From Lachnospiraceae bacterium (GTDB lineage: Bacteria; Bacillota; Clostridia; Lachnospirales; Lachnospiraceae), in the NCBI GenBank assembly GCA_900168235.1, contig FUZG01000002.1:310001-374000 (forward strand): a DNA stretch of 64,000 bases, written 5' to 3'. The notes beneath the pieces are model-generated. The model was given only the letters and a program-made list of their open reading frames with translations, had not been told where the DNA came from and did no database searches. The position numbers were made by a program, and so were the translations under genes. This document shows positions 36,879 through 45,977 of the stretch, in pieces. Within the stretch, counting starts at the first letter, position 1, and each line of letters starts with the position of its first letter.

Positions 36879-37718
36879 TCATACATTTCCCAGATGCACG
36901 TATTTCAGATGCGATGACGCGATGTCGTATAGCTCGCGCATCCGGCCTATGTCGGTTGGACCGCGGTCGGTCATCTGAAACATCGGGAAAAATCTTGTTA
37001 TATGGAGCGGTATCTCAGGGTTCAGAGATGCGATCCATGAAGAAAGCGCATCCATTTCCTCGTGAGAGTCATTTTCATGCGGGATTATCAGCGTCGTGAG
37101 CTCTATGTGGCACGAACCTTCCGCTCTTTTTATAAAGTGCTTAACGGTTTCCAGATCGCCGTCGCAGTTCTTGTAGAATCCCTCATGAAAAGCCTTCAGA
37201 TCGATATTCATTGCATCCAGTACTGGCAGTACCTCATCGATCACATCATCGGTAAAGCATCCGTTTGACACAAGTACGGTTTTTTGCCCGTCTTCGTGCA
37301 AGAGCTCTGATGCATCACGGACATATTCCCATGAGGTCAAAGGCTCATTATAGGTGAAGGCAACGCCTATGTTCCCCTCAGGTTTTTCGTCCCGGGATAT
37401 CCGGAGCAGTCTTTCCGGTGTCAGGTCATAAAGCTCCCGCATGAGGTCGCCGGAGCTCTGGCTTATTTCGTGATTCTGGCAGAAAGGACAGCGGAGATTG
37501 CATCCATAGCTCCCGACAGACAATATCCTGCTCCCCGGGAAAAAATGTGCGAGTGGCTTTTTCTCTATAGGGTCAAGTGCGATGGATGTGACCTTCCCAT
37601 AATTTAACGGAACGGATCTGCCGTTCTCGGCTGTGCGCGCACGGCAAAAGCCTAAACTGCCTTCGCTTAAACGGCAGTGATGAGGGCAGTATGGGCAAAT
37701 GACAGAGTCAGTGTTCAT
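36879..37718 (-). CDS. amrS: AmmeMemoRadiSam system radical SAM enzyme
   Basis: 279 residues. The N-terminus has CPYCPHHCRL and CRAR, an extra cysteine cluster; the radical SAM iron-sulfur motif CNLRCPFCQNHEIS lies at about residues 73-86. GVAFTYNEPLTSWEYV and MNIDLKAFHEGFYKN are typical of this subgroup, which resembles pyruvate formate-lyase activating enzymes. It lies 16 bp after the MEMO-AMMECR1 fusion. The reaction of this widespread system is not established to my knowledge. Confidence 0.92.
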   Translation of the reverse strand: MNTDSVICPYCPHHCRLSEGSLGFCRARTAENGRSVPLNYGKVTSIALDPIEKKPLAHFFPGSRILSVGSYGCNLRCPFCQNHEISQSSGDLMRELYDLTPERLLRISRDEKPEGNIGVAFTYNEPLTSWEYVRDASELLHEDGQKTVLVSNGCFTDDVIDEVLPVLDAMNIDLKAFHEGFYKNCDGDLETVKHFIKRAEGSCHIELTTLIIPHENDSHEEMDALSSWIASLNPEIPLHITRFFPMFQMTDRGPTDIGRMRELYDIASSHLKYVHLGNV

Positions 37719-37734
37719 ATTTTTGCCTCATAAA

Positions 37735-39150
37735 TCATTCAGGGTGTACTGAGTGGCGGGTTACAGTGAAGCGCTCCAGCTCCACGTCCTCGTCTTCGCC
37801 GATGCCTGCTTTTCTCTTTGCTATTGAGATCTGCTCTTCCACAGTATCTACGCCCTCCAGGTCAGGAAGGAGAAGACCGCGTTTCCGGCCCTTCCGGACG
37901 ATGACACCGTATCGTGACGGATCAAGCTCTGCTTCGGATGCTATGGGCTCGGTGGGGTTCAGGACATCAACGCTGTACTCAAGAGCTTCCAGCTCGCTTT
38001 CCCTTACAGGAGAAAAACGGGGATCGCAGCTGGCGGCGGAAACTGCATTGCGGATGATCTCCATTGCGAGAGAATCTTCGGTTGGTCCTGTGGTTCCGAT
38101 GCATCCGCGGAGCTGTCCGTATTTATGGAGCGATACAAAAGAGCCTGCTCTGACAGAGGTCAGTTCGCCTGGGAGTCCGTCAGGCATGTTCAGTACGGAA
38201 CCTGTTTTTACATAGTGTTCCACAGATGCACGGGCGAGTTTTATAAAAGCATCCTCTTTTTCAAGATCGGCTTTTCTTTCAGCTTCTTTTTTCGCGTCAA
38301 AGTGATCGAGAAAAGCTCTGTTTTCATCTGGACCTTCAGTGGTGTAGATGCATACTCCGTATCCTACGCCTGTGACTGACTCGTGACAGAGCCGTTCTGT
38401 TTTTACTGCGGTACGGTCGAGAGCACCTGCCATCATGATAAAGGAGCGGTGTCCGCACTCGGCTGCTTTGTCGCAGAAGCGTTCTGAAAAGTTAAGGAGT
38501 TCTTCAAAGTTTCCGCTCCCCATCACATCCATGATACGCTCGTCGTATTCAGGACCTTCTTTTGAAAGCCCGTAGGGACCGTCTTCTTTTAACTTGTGTG
38601 AGAGATCACCGCTTGCCACATGTACGATTTTTCGTCCCAGTGTATCTGCGGTATCTTTCAGAAGCTGTCCCACGCGGTAGTGGTCCCTGAAAGGAAGCCC
38701 TGAGAGACCGATGCGCACGACCTTATAGTCCGGTGTGAGTCCTGCTTCCTCGTATGCCTCGTTTATAAAGATGAGAGGGATCATAGTAGCGTGATCAAGC
38801 TCCGGTTTTCTCGCACCGCTTGTTCCGGCAGGGATACCTTCTTCGTATGCTTTTTCGCTGAAAAGGGAAACAAACTCTTTGTCGTAATTAGCTTCCACAC
38901 GGATCTCAGGTGCGCCGAATCCGGCGAAGCTTCCCGATGAGTGTGAGCCCGGCGAGACATGAAAATAATCCGCATACATGATGGTATGCGGACTCGATAT
39001 GACTATGGTCTCGGGACGGAGAGAAACGACAGCGGAAGCAGCCTTTTTATAGGCATCAATAGTTGGCTGAATGGTTTTCTCGGAACCTCGTCCGACACCC
39101 GGAAGGATCATAGGTGGATGAGGAACCATAATGGCACCGACAACAGACAT
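37735..39150 (-). CDS. MEMO/LigB-like and AMMECR1 domain fusion (AmmeMemoRadiSam B-A)
   Basis: 471 residues with two domains. Residues 1-270 are MEMO/class III extradiol dioxygenase-like: GAIMVPHPPMILPGVGRG, ISSPHTIMYADYF and VASGDLSHKLKEDGPYG supply the histidine metal ligands. Residues 285-465 are an AMMECR1 domain with LRGCIGTTGPTEDSLA, the signature LRGCIG. In many genomes these are separate genes, so this is a natural fusion. It leads a three-gene operon with the radical SAM enzyme and a Rossmann-fold protein. Confidence 0.92.
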   Translation of the reverse strand: MSVVGAIMVPHPPMILPGVGRGSEKTIQPTIDAYKKAASAVVSLRPETIVISSPHTIMYADYFHVSPGSHSSGSFAGFGAPEIRVEANYDKEFVSLFSEKAYEEGIPAGTSGARKPELDHATMIPLIFINEAYEEAGLTPDYKVVRIGLSGLPFRDHYRVGQLLKDTADTLGRKIVHVASGDLSHKLKEDGPYGLSKEGPEYDERIMDVMGSGNFEELLNFSERFCDKAAECGHRSFIMMAGALDRTAVKTERLCHESVTGVGYGVCIYTTEGPDENRAFLDHFDAKKEAERKADLEKEDAFIKLARASVEHYVKTGSVLNMPDGLPGELTSVRAGSFVSLHKYGQLRGCIGTTGPTEDSLAMEIIRNAVSAASCDPRFSPVRESELEALEYSVDVLNPTEPIASEAELDPSRYGVIVRKGRKRGLLLPDLEGVDTVEEQISIAKRKAGIGEDEDVELERFTVTRHSVHPE

Positions 39151-39185
39151 CAGAAACCCTCCTTTACATATTCATAACAAAAAAG

Positions 39186-39268
39186 TGCACCGGATGGGAG
39201 TCGAACCCACACGCCACGGGGACACAGGAACCTAAATCCTGCTCGTCTGCCAATTCCGACACCAGTGC
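39186..39268 (-). tRNA. tRNA-Leu (anticodon TAG)
   Basis: 83 nt with 7-bp acceptor stem GCACTGG/CCGGTGC, a long variable arm as expected for leucine, anticodon stem CAGGA/TCCTG with loop TTTAGGT (anticodon TAG, reads CUA) and the T arm GTGTGGGTTCGACTCCCAT-type sequence. CCA is not encoded. On the reverse strand an extended -10, TGGTATAAT, lies about 17 bases before the 5' end. Confidence 0.93.
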
Positions 39269-39301
39269 AAAAAACTGTATTGATTATACCATAGTCGCGA
39301 A

Positions 39302-40048
39302 TCAAATTGAAAGCATGGCTTTCCGCTTTTTCCAGTCGGGCATGAGCCGAGTCATGGATGCGTGGAAGGCAGCGGAATGGTCCATATGCAGAAAGTGATT
39401 ATACTCATGCCACACCACATATTCGATGGCAGGGAGCGGATATTCAATGAGACGGCTGTTCAGGGTTATGGTGGCAGTGGATGGCGTGCAGGACCCCCAT
39501 CGGGATTTCATCTCAGTGATCCGCAGAGTAGGAACAGGTACGCCAAAACTCTTAAAAGTGAGATAGCCTTTTTCCATAAAGTCCTTAAATATTTCCTCTG
39601 TCAGATTAGCCCTCCATTTTAGAAAAAGCTGCCTCTTTTTCTGGGTATGGAGTGGATTTTTAAGTGTGATATAGAGCACGGCGTCTTCTGTATCCCGTGA
39701 AGTTAGTGTCACATTCTCCGGCGTACCCTCTTTTATCATAAGAGTTATATCTTTGCCAAGGATACGCACGGTATCTCCTGAGTTGAACTCAGCGGGAAGT
39801 CTATGAACAGCCTTTTTACGCTTAAAAGATTCCAGCGCATCAAGTATAAACTCAGCCCGTGAGGACACGAAAGAATCTATATATGACACAGGAACCCGTG
39901 ATGGAGCAGAGACAGAAACGGTCCCATTATCTCTGATACGTAGATTGATGTTCTTCACTTTCTTTTTTGCAAGTTCATAAGAAATGGAGGAACCATCTGG
40001 AAGGGTTACGGATCTGTGCTGAGTTTTTGGAGTGGTACTTTTGGTCAT
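39302..40048 (-). CDS. YgjP-like (DUF45) zinc metallopeptidase
   Basis: 248 residues. The family pattern is complete: N-terminal beta-rich region (KNINLRIRDNGTVSVSAP), KSRWGSCTP, and the zinc motif VVWHEYNHFLHMDHSAAFH with HExxH and a following histidine. The fold is related to SprT/WLM peptidases; cellular substrates are unknown. It is read alone, upstream of tRNA-Leu. Confidence 0.88.
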   Translation of the reverse strand: MTKSTTPKTQHRSVTLPDGSSISYELAKKKVKNINLRIRDNGTVSVSAPSRVPVSYIDSFVSSRAEFILDALESFKRKKAVHRLPAEFNSGDTVRILGKDITLMIKEGTPENVTLTSRDTEDAVLYITLKNPLHTQKKRQLFLKWRANLTEEIFKDFMEKGYLTFKSFGVPVPTLRITEMKSRWGSCTPSTATITLNSRLIEYPLPAIEYVVWHEYNHFLHMDHSAAFHASMTRLMPDWKKRKAMLSI

Positions 40049-40087
40049 TGATTATTCCCAAATCTTTCTCATGTTTTGTGTATATCA

Positions 40088-40284
40088 GGAATCGGTGAGC
40101 GTTGTTTTCCATAAGCATCCCGTAAAGAACCGCACAGGTGAGATCCACTGCATACGCAGACTTAGCACGCGGGGCATGAGCTATACTGGAAGCGAATGTC
40201 CTGCGTGCTTATGTCGGAGTCAGCAGTTAGCTCACCGTAGTGTCGGTTCCCCGGGATGTGTTGGAAACAACGCCCACCGATTCC
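40088..40284. repeat. 197-bp imperfect palindrome
   Basis: The left arm (GGAATCGGTGAGCGTTGTTT at 40088) pairs with the right arm ending at 40284, whose reverse complement starts GGAATCGGTGGGCGTTGTTT. Further paired blocks are CATCCCG/CGGGATG, GAACCG/CGGTTC, GGTGAG/CTCACC, and GCACGC/GCGTGC near the centre. No gene is supported inside. It occupies much of the 479-bp gap between the metallopeptidase and the LacI regulator. Confidence 0.7.
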
Positions 40285-40470
40285 GTCACATTTGCCATAA
40301 AAGTGAACAAAATTCTGTACATTGAAAGCAATGCCGTTCCGCTGGATTTTATTCTGGTCTATAATCATGATATCAGCAGGTACAGTTTATGGAAAGAGAA
40401 GCACAACTATAAACAAAAAATGAAAAACTGCCGATATAAATTCTGCTGTGAATGGTTTTTGAGCGCATAG
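40285..40470 (+). pseudogene. Possible remnant of a LytTR-type regulator
   Basis: Starting at the base after the palindrome, an open stretch of 61 codons reads VTFAIKVNKILYIESNA..., which resembles the KxxDIxYIES strand of LytTR DNA-binding domains, then loses similarity. No start or ribosome site of its own. This is a weak resemblance and could be chance. Confidence 0.2.
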
Positions 40471-40527
40471 CATATAAAAAGTCATGGCAAATGACAAAAC
40501 ACTAATACAGAAAAGGATAGCAAATTC

Positions 40528-41541
40528 ATGGTTTCAATTCGAGACGTTGCAGAGCGGGCGGGAGTTGCTATCTCGACCGTATCTAAAGTTCTTCATCATT
40601 ATCCCAACATTTCAGAGGCGACGCAGGAGAAAGTACACGCGGCGATCAGAGAGCTGAACTACGTGCCAAACTCCATCGCGGCGGCTCTATCAAGTAAAAA
40701 ATCGGGGCGTATAGCTCTCCTCATGGATCCGAAGAGACAGACTGCAGCTATCGATCAGGTCTTTATGCAGTATCTGATAGGTGCACTGGACTGTGTCAGA
40801 GAACAGGACATGGAAGCAGTCACCATATTCTTTTCCATGCTGGACAATATGGACGTAGACGATATCATACGGTATCTCATGAGCCTGAATATCTCAGGAT
40901 TTATCGTATTCAATATGTCACGTGAAGACAAAAAAATAAGAGAGCTCATAGACCGCGAGGAATTTCCTGCGGTGCTGGTAGATGTGCCGCTAACGGGAGA
41001 AAAAATCTCCTGGGTGGGAATCGACCACGAGCAGGCGCAGTACGATGTGGCAAAAAAGACAATAACCGATAACGTTCAGTATCTGCCGGAAGACTACGGG
41101 CCGCAGAGCGTGCTTTATATCGCAGGAAACGGAAACGGATATGTCACTGCCGACAGGACAAAAGGAATGAGGCGCCTTGCTGCGGAATTAAATTTAAATC
41201 TCACGGTGCGTTACGGAGACTATTCCGAAAAGAAAGCCCGGGACATCACAATGGCAGCGGGAAAAGACAGGGATGTCATAGTCTGTGCATCAGATCTCAT
41301 GGCTATCGGTGCGATGAATGCCCTGCGGGATATGGATATTTTCCATCCTGTGTGCGGTTTTGACGGTATCACGCTCATGGGTTATGTAGGAAAACAGATG
41401 AATACCGTACAGCAGGATTTTTATCAGATAGCAAGGACTGCGGTCATAGAAGTCAAGCGTCTCATGGAGGGTGAGACAGGGCAGAAAGTTGTCGTTCCGC
41501 ATAGTCTCGTGCGCCTGGAATATATGGATATCATAAGGTAA
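40528..41541 (+). CDS. LacI family transcriptional regulator
   Basis: 337 residues. The headpiece SIRDVAERAGVAISTVSKVLH and hinge NYVPNSIAAALSSKKSGRIALL are typical LacI/GalR, followed by a periplasmic-binding-protein-like sensor domain (ISWVGIDHEQAQ, DVIVCASDLMAIGAMNAL, VCGFDGI). Its position 227 bp upstream of glgP, with a perfect LacI-type operator between, suggests a regulator of maltodextrin or glycogen use. The effector is not readable. Confidence 0.9.
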   Translation: MVSIRDVAERAGVAISTVSKVLHHYPNISEATQEKVHAAIRELNYVPNSIAAALSSKKSGRIALLMDPKRQTAAIDQVFMQYLIGALDCVREQDMEAVTIFFSMLDNMDVDDIIRYLMSLNISGFIVFNMSREDKKIRELIDREEFPAVLVDVPLTGEKISWVGIDHEQAQYDVAKKTITDNVQYLPEDYGPQSVLYIAGNGNGYVTADRTKGMRRLAAELNLNLTVRYGDYSEKKARDITMAAGKDRDVIVCASDLMAIGAMNALRDMDIFHPVCGFDGITLMGYVGKQMNTVQQDFYQIARTAVIEVKRLMEGETGQKVVVPHSLVRLEYMDIIR

Positions 41542-41653
41542 AGGCAGACACAGACCGAATCGTGAGAAAAAAGCGTAAGTGAATGTGTGCAAAAATAAGT
41601 AAAAAATTATGTACATATTGACGGTTTTAAAACTCATTTTGGAAATGTGTTGC

Positions 41654-41667
41654 GGAAAACGTTTTCC
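41654..41667. promoter_or_regulatory. LacI-family operator before glgP
   Basis: GGAAAACGTTTTCC, a 14-bp perfect palindrome with the central CG typical of LacI/GalR operators, about 100 bp before glgP. The adjacent regulator is the most likely ligand. TTGACG at about 41617 may be part of the promoter but has no good -10 at 17 bp. Confidence 0.75.
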
Positions 41668-41768
41668 TATGTTAGCTTGAGGGAGTCGACAGAAAAACGT
41701 AAATATTTAGAAACTACTCAGAGACACGATCTCTGACATCATCTGATTGTTTATAAAGGAGGAAATCT

Positions 41769-44108
41769 ATGGTTATCGCAGAACATTTTGACAAGCTTGC
41801 TCGTAAGCTTTACGGACGCCCTATCAAACAGTGCACCACAGCAGAGCTTTATCACGTAGTTCTTCAGCTGACAAAGGATCTCATGGATGAGCGCCCCACT
41901 ATCGACGGCGACAGAAAGATCTATTACATTTCCGCTGAGTTCCTTATCGGAAAGCTTTTATCAAATAACCTCATAAACGTAGGCGCATACGACGAAGTTG
42001 AGGCTATCCTTAAAGAAAACGGAAAGTCCTTAACAGAGATCGAAGAGGAAGAGCCGGAGCCGTCACTTGGAAACGGCGGACTTGGACGACTCGCTGCATG
42101 CTTTATGGATTCCATCGCGACTCTTGGCATCCCGGGCGCAGGTATCGGTCTGAACTATCACTACGGACTTTTCCATCAGGTATTTAAGGACTATCTGCAG
42201 AACGCAGAGAAGGATAAATGGATCGAAAAAGATTCATGGCTTAATAAGACAGACATTTCATTTGAGGTAAAGTTTGGCGACAGAACAGTTACATCCAGAA
42301 TGTATGATATAGATGTAACAGGTTACGAAGGCGGTATCAATAAGCTCCACCTTTTCGATGTAGACACAGTTGATGAGTCCATCGTAAAGAATGGCATCGA
42401 TTTCGATAAAACTGCTATCGAAAAGAACCTGACACTGTTTCTGTATCCTGATGATTCCGATGAAGCCGGAAATCTGCTCCGTATCTATCAGCAGTACTTT
42501 ATGGTATCAAACGGCGCACAGCTCATCATCAAGGAGCTTAAGGACAAGGGCTTTGATCTCCACGAGATGGATAAGCATGTAGCTATCCAGATCAACGATA
42601 CACACCCGACAATGGTAATTCCTGAGCTTATCCGAATCCTTACTCAGGAAGAAGAATTTACCATGGATGATGCTATCGCAGTTGTGAGCAAGACCTGCGC
42701 ATACACAAACCACACCATTCTTGCAGAAGCGCTTGAAAAGTGGCCTATCGCTTACCTTGAAAAAGTTGTTCCGGTGCTCGTTCCCATCATCAAGGAGCTT
42801 GCAAACCGCGTAAAGAAGCAGTACAAGGATTCAAAGGTCTGGATCATCGACGGCGACAAGAGAGTGCACATGGCACACATCGACATCCACTACGGCTATT
42901 CCGTAAACGGTGTTGCTGCGATCCACACAGATATCCTGAAAAATACGGAGCTTAACTGCTTCTACAAGATTTATCCTGATAAGTTCAATAACAAGACAAA
43001 CGGCATCACTTTCCGCCGCTGGCTCTTAGAGTGCGACCGTCCGCTTTCAAAGTATCTTGATAAGTGGATCGGAACAGGCTACAGAAAAGATGCTGACGAG
43101 CTGAAGAAGCTTCTCGAGTTTAAGGATAATGAAGATGCTCTGAACGAGCTCCTCGCTATCAAGGCTGACAAAAAGAAAGAGCTTGTAAAAGCTATAAAAG
43201 AGCGTGAAAACGTAGAGCTTGACGAAAATTCTATTTTCGATATTCAGGTTAAGCGTCTCCACGAGTACAAGAGACAGCAGATGAATGCGCTCTACATCAT
43301 CCATAAGTATCTGGAGATCAAGAGCGGAAAGAAGCCGAAGAGACCGATCACATGTATTTTTGGCGCAAAGGCAGCTCCGGCGTATGTTATCGCAAAGGAT
43401 ATCATCCATCTCCTGCTGGTACTTCAGAAGATTATAAATAACGATCCGAAGGTAAGCCCTTACCTCAAGGTTGTTATGGTCACAAACTACAACGTTGACT
43501 ATGCAGAGAAGCTGATTCCGGCTTGTGATATCTCTGAGCAGATCTCACTTGCATCCAAGGAAGCATCCGGCACATCAAACATGAAGTTCATGCTGAACGG
43601 TGCTGTAACTCTCGGAACAGATGACGGCGCAAATGTTGAGATCCACCAGCTTGTAGGCGATGACAACATCTATATCTTTGGTGTAGATTCCGACACAGTC
43701 ATCAAGCACTACGAGAAGGCTGACTATGTTTCAAAGGATTACTACAAGAAGTCAAAGGTTATCAAGGAAGCAGTTGACTTTATCGTAGGACCTGAGTGCA
43801 TGAAGATCGGTCACAAGGAAAATCTCGAGCGTCTTTATAAGGAGCTCCTTAATAAGGACTGGTTCATGACTCTCCTTGACCTTGAAGACTACATCAAGGC
43901 AAAGGACAGGATCTTTGCAGATTACGAAGACCGCGATAAGTGGAAGAAGATGATGCTCGTTAATATCGCAAATGCAGGCTTCTTCTCATCCGACCGTACT
44001 ATCGCTGAGTATAACCGTGATATCTGGAAGGTTCCGGTATGGAAAGCTCCTGCAAAGACAGAAAAAAAGGCTGAGGCAAAGGCTTCTGCTAAAGCTTCCG
44101 AAAAGTAA
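41769..44108 (+). CDS. glgP: Glycogen/maltodextrin phosphorylase
   Basis: 779 residues, GT35 family. Key blocks: [66 protein letters not shown], and the pyridoxal-phosphate lysine in [15 protein letters not shown]. It releases glucose-1-phosphate from alpha-1,4-glucans. The protein ends in a low-complexity Lys/Ala/Glu tail (about 22 residues, [16 protein letters not shown]) not usual in the family. Ribosome site AAAGGAGG. Probably controlled by the LacI protein upstream. Confidence 0.96.
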   Translation: MVIAEHFDKLARKLYGRPIKQCTTAELYHVVLQLTKDLMDERPTIDGDRKIYYISAEFLIGKLLSNNLINVGAYDEVEAILKENGKSLTEIEEEEPEPSLGNGGLGRLAACFMDSIATLGIPGAGIGLNYHYGLFHQVFKDYLQNAEKDKWIEKDSWLNKTDISFEVKFGDRTVTSRMYDIDVTGYEGGINKLHLFDVDTVDESIVKNGIDFDKTAIEKNLTLFLYPDDSDEAGNLLRIYQQYFMVSNGAQLIIKELKDKGFDLHEMDKHVAIQINDTHPTMVIPELIRILTQEEEFTMDDAIAVVSKTCAYTNHTILAEALEKWPIAYLEKVVPVLVPIIKELANRVKKQYKDSKVWIIDGDKRVHMAHIDIHYGYSVNGVAAIHTDILKNTELNCFYKIYPDKFNNKTNGITFRRWLLECDRPLSKYLDKWIGTGYRKDADELKKLLEFKDNEDALNELLAIKADKKKELVKAIKERENVELDENSIFDIQVKRLHEYKRQQMNALYIIHKYLEIKSGKKPKRPITCIFGAKAAPAYVIAKDIIHLLLVLQKIINNDPKVSPYLKVVMVTNYNVDYAEKLIPACDISEQISLASKEASGTSNMKFMLNGAVTLGTDDGANVEIHQLVGDDNIYIFGVDSDTVIKHYEKADYVSKDYYKKSKVIKEAVDFIVGPECMKIGHKENLERLYKELLNKDWFMTLLDLEDYIKAKDRIFADYEDRDKWKKMMLVNIANAGFFSSDRTIAEYNRDIWKVPVWKAPAKTEKKAEAKASAKASEK

Positions 44109-44188
44109 TATAAAAACATCCCGTACCCTAAAGTTTTATGGAGTGCATCCGATAATAAACTTGTGAGGGTGAAGAGATAGTAAACGAT

Positions 44189-44227
44189 ATGCGCGTCCAT
44201 CCTGTCAGGCTGGACGCGTGTGTTATT
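44189..44227 (+). terminator. Probable terminator of glgP
   Basis: CGCGTCCA paired with TGGACGCG in an 11-nt loop; the following T-run is poor, and the 88-bp repeat begins directly afterwards. Confidence 0.5.
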
Positions 44228-44315
44228 GTGCGGAGCACTTGGCGAGGTATTTTCGAGCCTAGTGCGTGCCATGCAAATTCACTTAGCAAGGTATTTTCGA
44301 GCTTAGTGAGATTTG
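44228..44315 (+). repeat. 88-bp double-hairpin interspersed repeat, copy 2
   Basis: Same length and ends as 26407-26494 (GTGCGGAGCACTTGGCGAGG start, GATTTG end). Hairpin one here is CACTTGGC/GCCTAGTG against CACTTAGC/GCTTAGTG in copy 1; hairpin two is CAAATTCACT/AGTGAGATTTG against CAAGTACGCT/AGCGTAACTTG. Substitutions occur on both sides of the stems so pairing is kept, including a single-base bulge. Confidence 0.8.
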
Positions 44316-44317
44316 CT

Positions 44318-44337
44318 GTGCGGAGCACTTAGCGAGG
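44318..44337 (+). repeat. Truncated copy of the 88-bp repeat
   Basis: The first 20 bases of the repeat (GTGCGGAGCACTTAGCGAGG) recur 2 bases after the full copy and then run into GAGAGTAAATG, the start of the next gene, so the repeat contributes part of its ribosome binding site. Confidence 0.75.
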
Positions 44338-44345
44338 GAGAGTAA

Positions 44346-45770
44346 ATGAAAAATTTCGGTATTCGGACAAGACTCATTTGCTTTGGAATGCTATCAGCAG
44401 GGAACGTGATCTTTCTTACGATACTGACTGCGTTTGATAAAAACGAGATGCAGATCATCATCGTGGGTATCATCATGTTCCTTTTTTTGACGGGATTAAG
44501 TATACAGCTTGTCATCAGCGTCGACAGGCTCATGAAGCTCAGTATGGATTACATCGAGCGCATGGGCACCGGAAACTTTACAGAGGATATCCCGGAGGCG
44601 CTGAAAGTCCGTAAGGATGAATTTGGCAAGCTTGGCGACAGCATGCGTGAAATGAAGCGCGCTGTGGGACTCCTTATAGGAAATGTAAAAAATCAGGCAG
44701 AAGGCATTGAAGAAGCTGTACTCAGCATCAATGATTCCGTAGGTGAGCTGAATACAGGTATTTCTGATGTTGCATCCAATACTGAGGCGCTTGCTGAAGG
44801 CATGGAGAGAACTGCAGCTTCTACAGAGCAGATCCGCGGTGTATCAGAGGATATCCGGCTTGCCACAGAAGATATGACAGTAAGGGCAAAGGGCGGCGCA
44901 GACCACGTAAAAGAGATAAATTCCAAGTCAAAGCATGTTGAGAAACGCATGAATCAGCGAAGGAAGGACGTGGAGCAGCTTCTGCTGGAGATAAGCGACA
45001 GCCTGAAAAAAGCCCTTGAGGATGTAGAAGTTGTTGAACAGATCGATGTTCTCAGTAAATCTATCATGACGATCGCGAATAAGACAAATGTCCTTGCGCT
45101 TAACGCATCGATCGAGGCAGCGGGGGCCGGAGAAGCCGGAAAAGGATTTGCGGTTGTTGCTATAGAAGTCAGGAGACTCGCGGAGCAGAGTAAAGAGGCG
45201 GTTGAAAAGATCCTGGCAGTAACAAGTGCGGTGACAGGATCAGTAAAACAGCTTGCGGGGGATTCCTCGAGGCTTATGGAATTTGTCAGTAACGATGTAG
45301 GAAAGATGCTGGATAACTTTGGCGAGATCATGGATGGATACGACAAAGAGATCGATTATATAAATTGTCTTGTGTCTGATTTTGCGGATACAGCGAGCAG
45401 GCTTAACCAGCAGATATCCGGTATCATGGAAGCTATTGATGAGATAAGCAGTGCCGCTCAGGACGGTGCACAGAGCACAGCCCAGATAGCAGAACGTATA
45501 GAAAGCATCCGCGAACTTTCCCAGAATGTAGTAAAGGAAGCGGGTAAGACCGAGGAAACGGTAGAGATCCTTGACTACGAGGTGGCAAAGATCGCCGTAC
45601 TCTCAGAAGATGAAGACTATGCCGAACGCCGTGAATATGATGATATAGATTATGACTATGAATACGAAGATGACGACGAAGAGTATGAGGACGATGAAGA
45701 ATACGAGGATGATGAAGAGTACGAAGCCGACAGCGAATACGAGGAAGACGGAAACGAAGAAGAAAATTAA
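44346..45770 (+). CDS. Methyl-accepting chemotaxis-like protein with an acidic Tyr/Glu/Asp tail
   Basis: 474 residues. Two adjacent membrane helices (residues 9-29 and 36-57) leave almost no external domain. A HAMP-like linker follows ([17 protein letters not shown]...), then long coiled coil and the signalling tip [22 protein letters not shown], slightly off the usual IEAARAGExGRGFAVVAdEV (Arg to Gly, Asp to Ile). From about residue 430 the chain becomes almost only D, E and Y in EYEDD-like repeats. It may act in chemotaxis-like or other clustered signalling inside the cell. Start ATG 44346 with GAGGGAGAG. Confidence 0.85.
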   Translation: MKNFGIRTRLICFGMLSAGNVIFLTILTAFDKNEMQIIIVGIIMFLFLTGLSIQLVISVDRLMKLSMDYIERMGTGNFTEDIPEALKVRKDEFGKLGDSMREMKRAVGLLIGNVKNQAEGIEEAVLSINDSVGELNTGISDVASNTEALAEGMERTAASTEQIRGVSEDIRLATEDMTVRAKGGADHVKEINSKSKHVEKRMNQRRKDVEQLLLEISDSLKKALEDVEVVEQIDVLSKSIMTIANKTNVLALNASIEAAGAGEAGKGFAVVAIEVRRLAEQSKEAVEKILAVTSAVTGSVKQLAGDSSRLMEFVSNDVGKMLDNFGEIMDGYDKEIDYINCLVSDFADTASRLNQQISGIMEAIDEISSAAQDGAQSTAQIAERIESIRELSQNVVKEAGKTEETVEILDYEVAKIAVLSEDEDYAERREYDDIDYDYEYEDDDEEYEDDEEYEDDEEYEADSEYEEDGNEEEN

Positions 45771-45802
45771 AATAAAGAGCAGTAATTTTTAGAAACAAAG
45801 AG

Positions 45803-45840
45803 AAGGTTCATCGGAAGAATGATTTCCGGTGAACCTTTTT
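45803..45840 (+). terminator. Terminator of the chemoreceptor-like gene
   Basis: AAGGTTCAtCGGAA paired with TTCCGgTGAACCTT and a T-run. Confidence 0.85.
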
Positions 45841-45977
45841 ATATCTTTATCTATCGCTGCACGATGAAAATTGAAGAAATCTAAATAAAGAAATAAGAGA
45901 GTCGAAATAAACTCATAAAGCTTAGAGAGTAAAATAATGCTTTGGAACTGTCAAAATACTGGATGTGGGTGAGAGTA

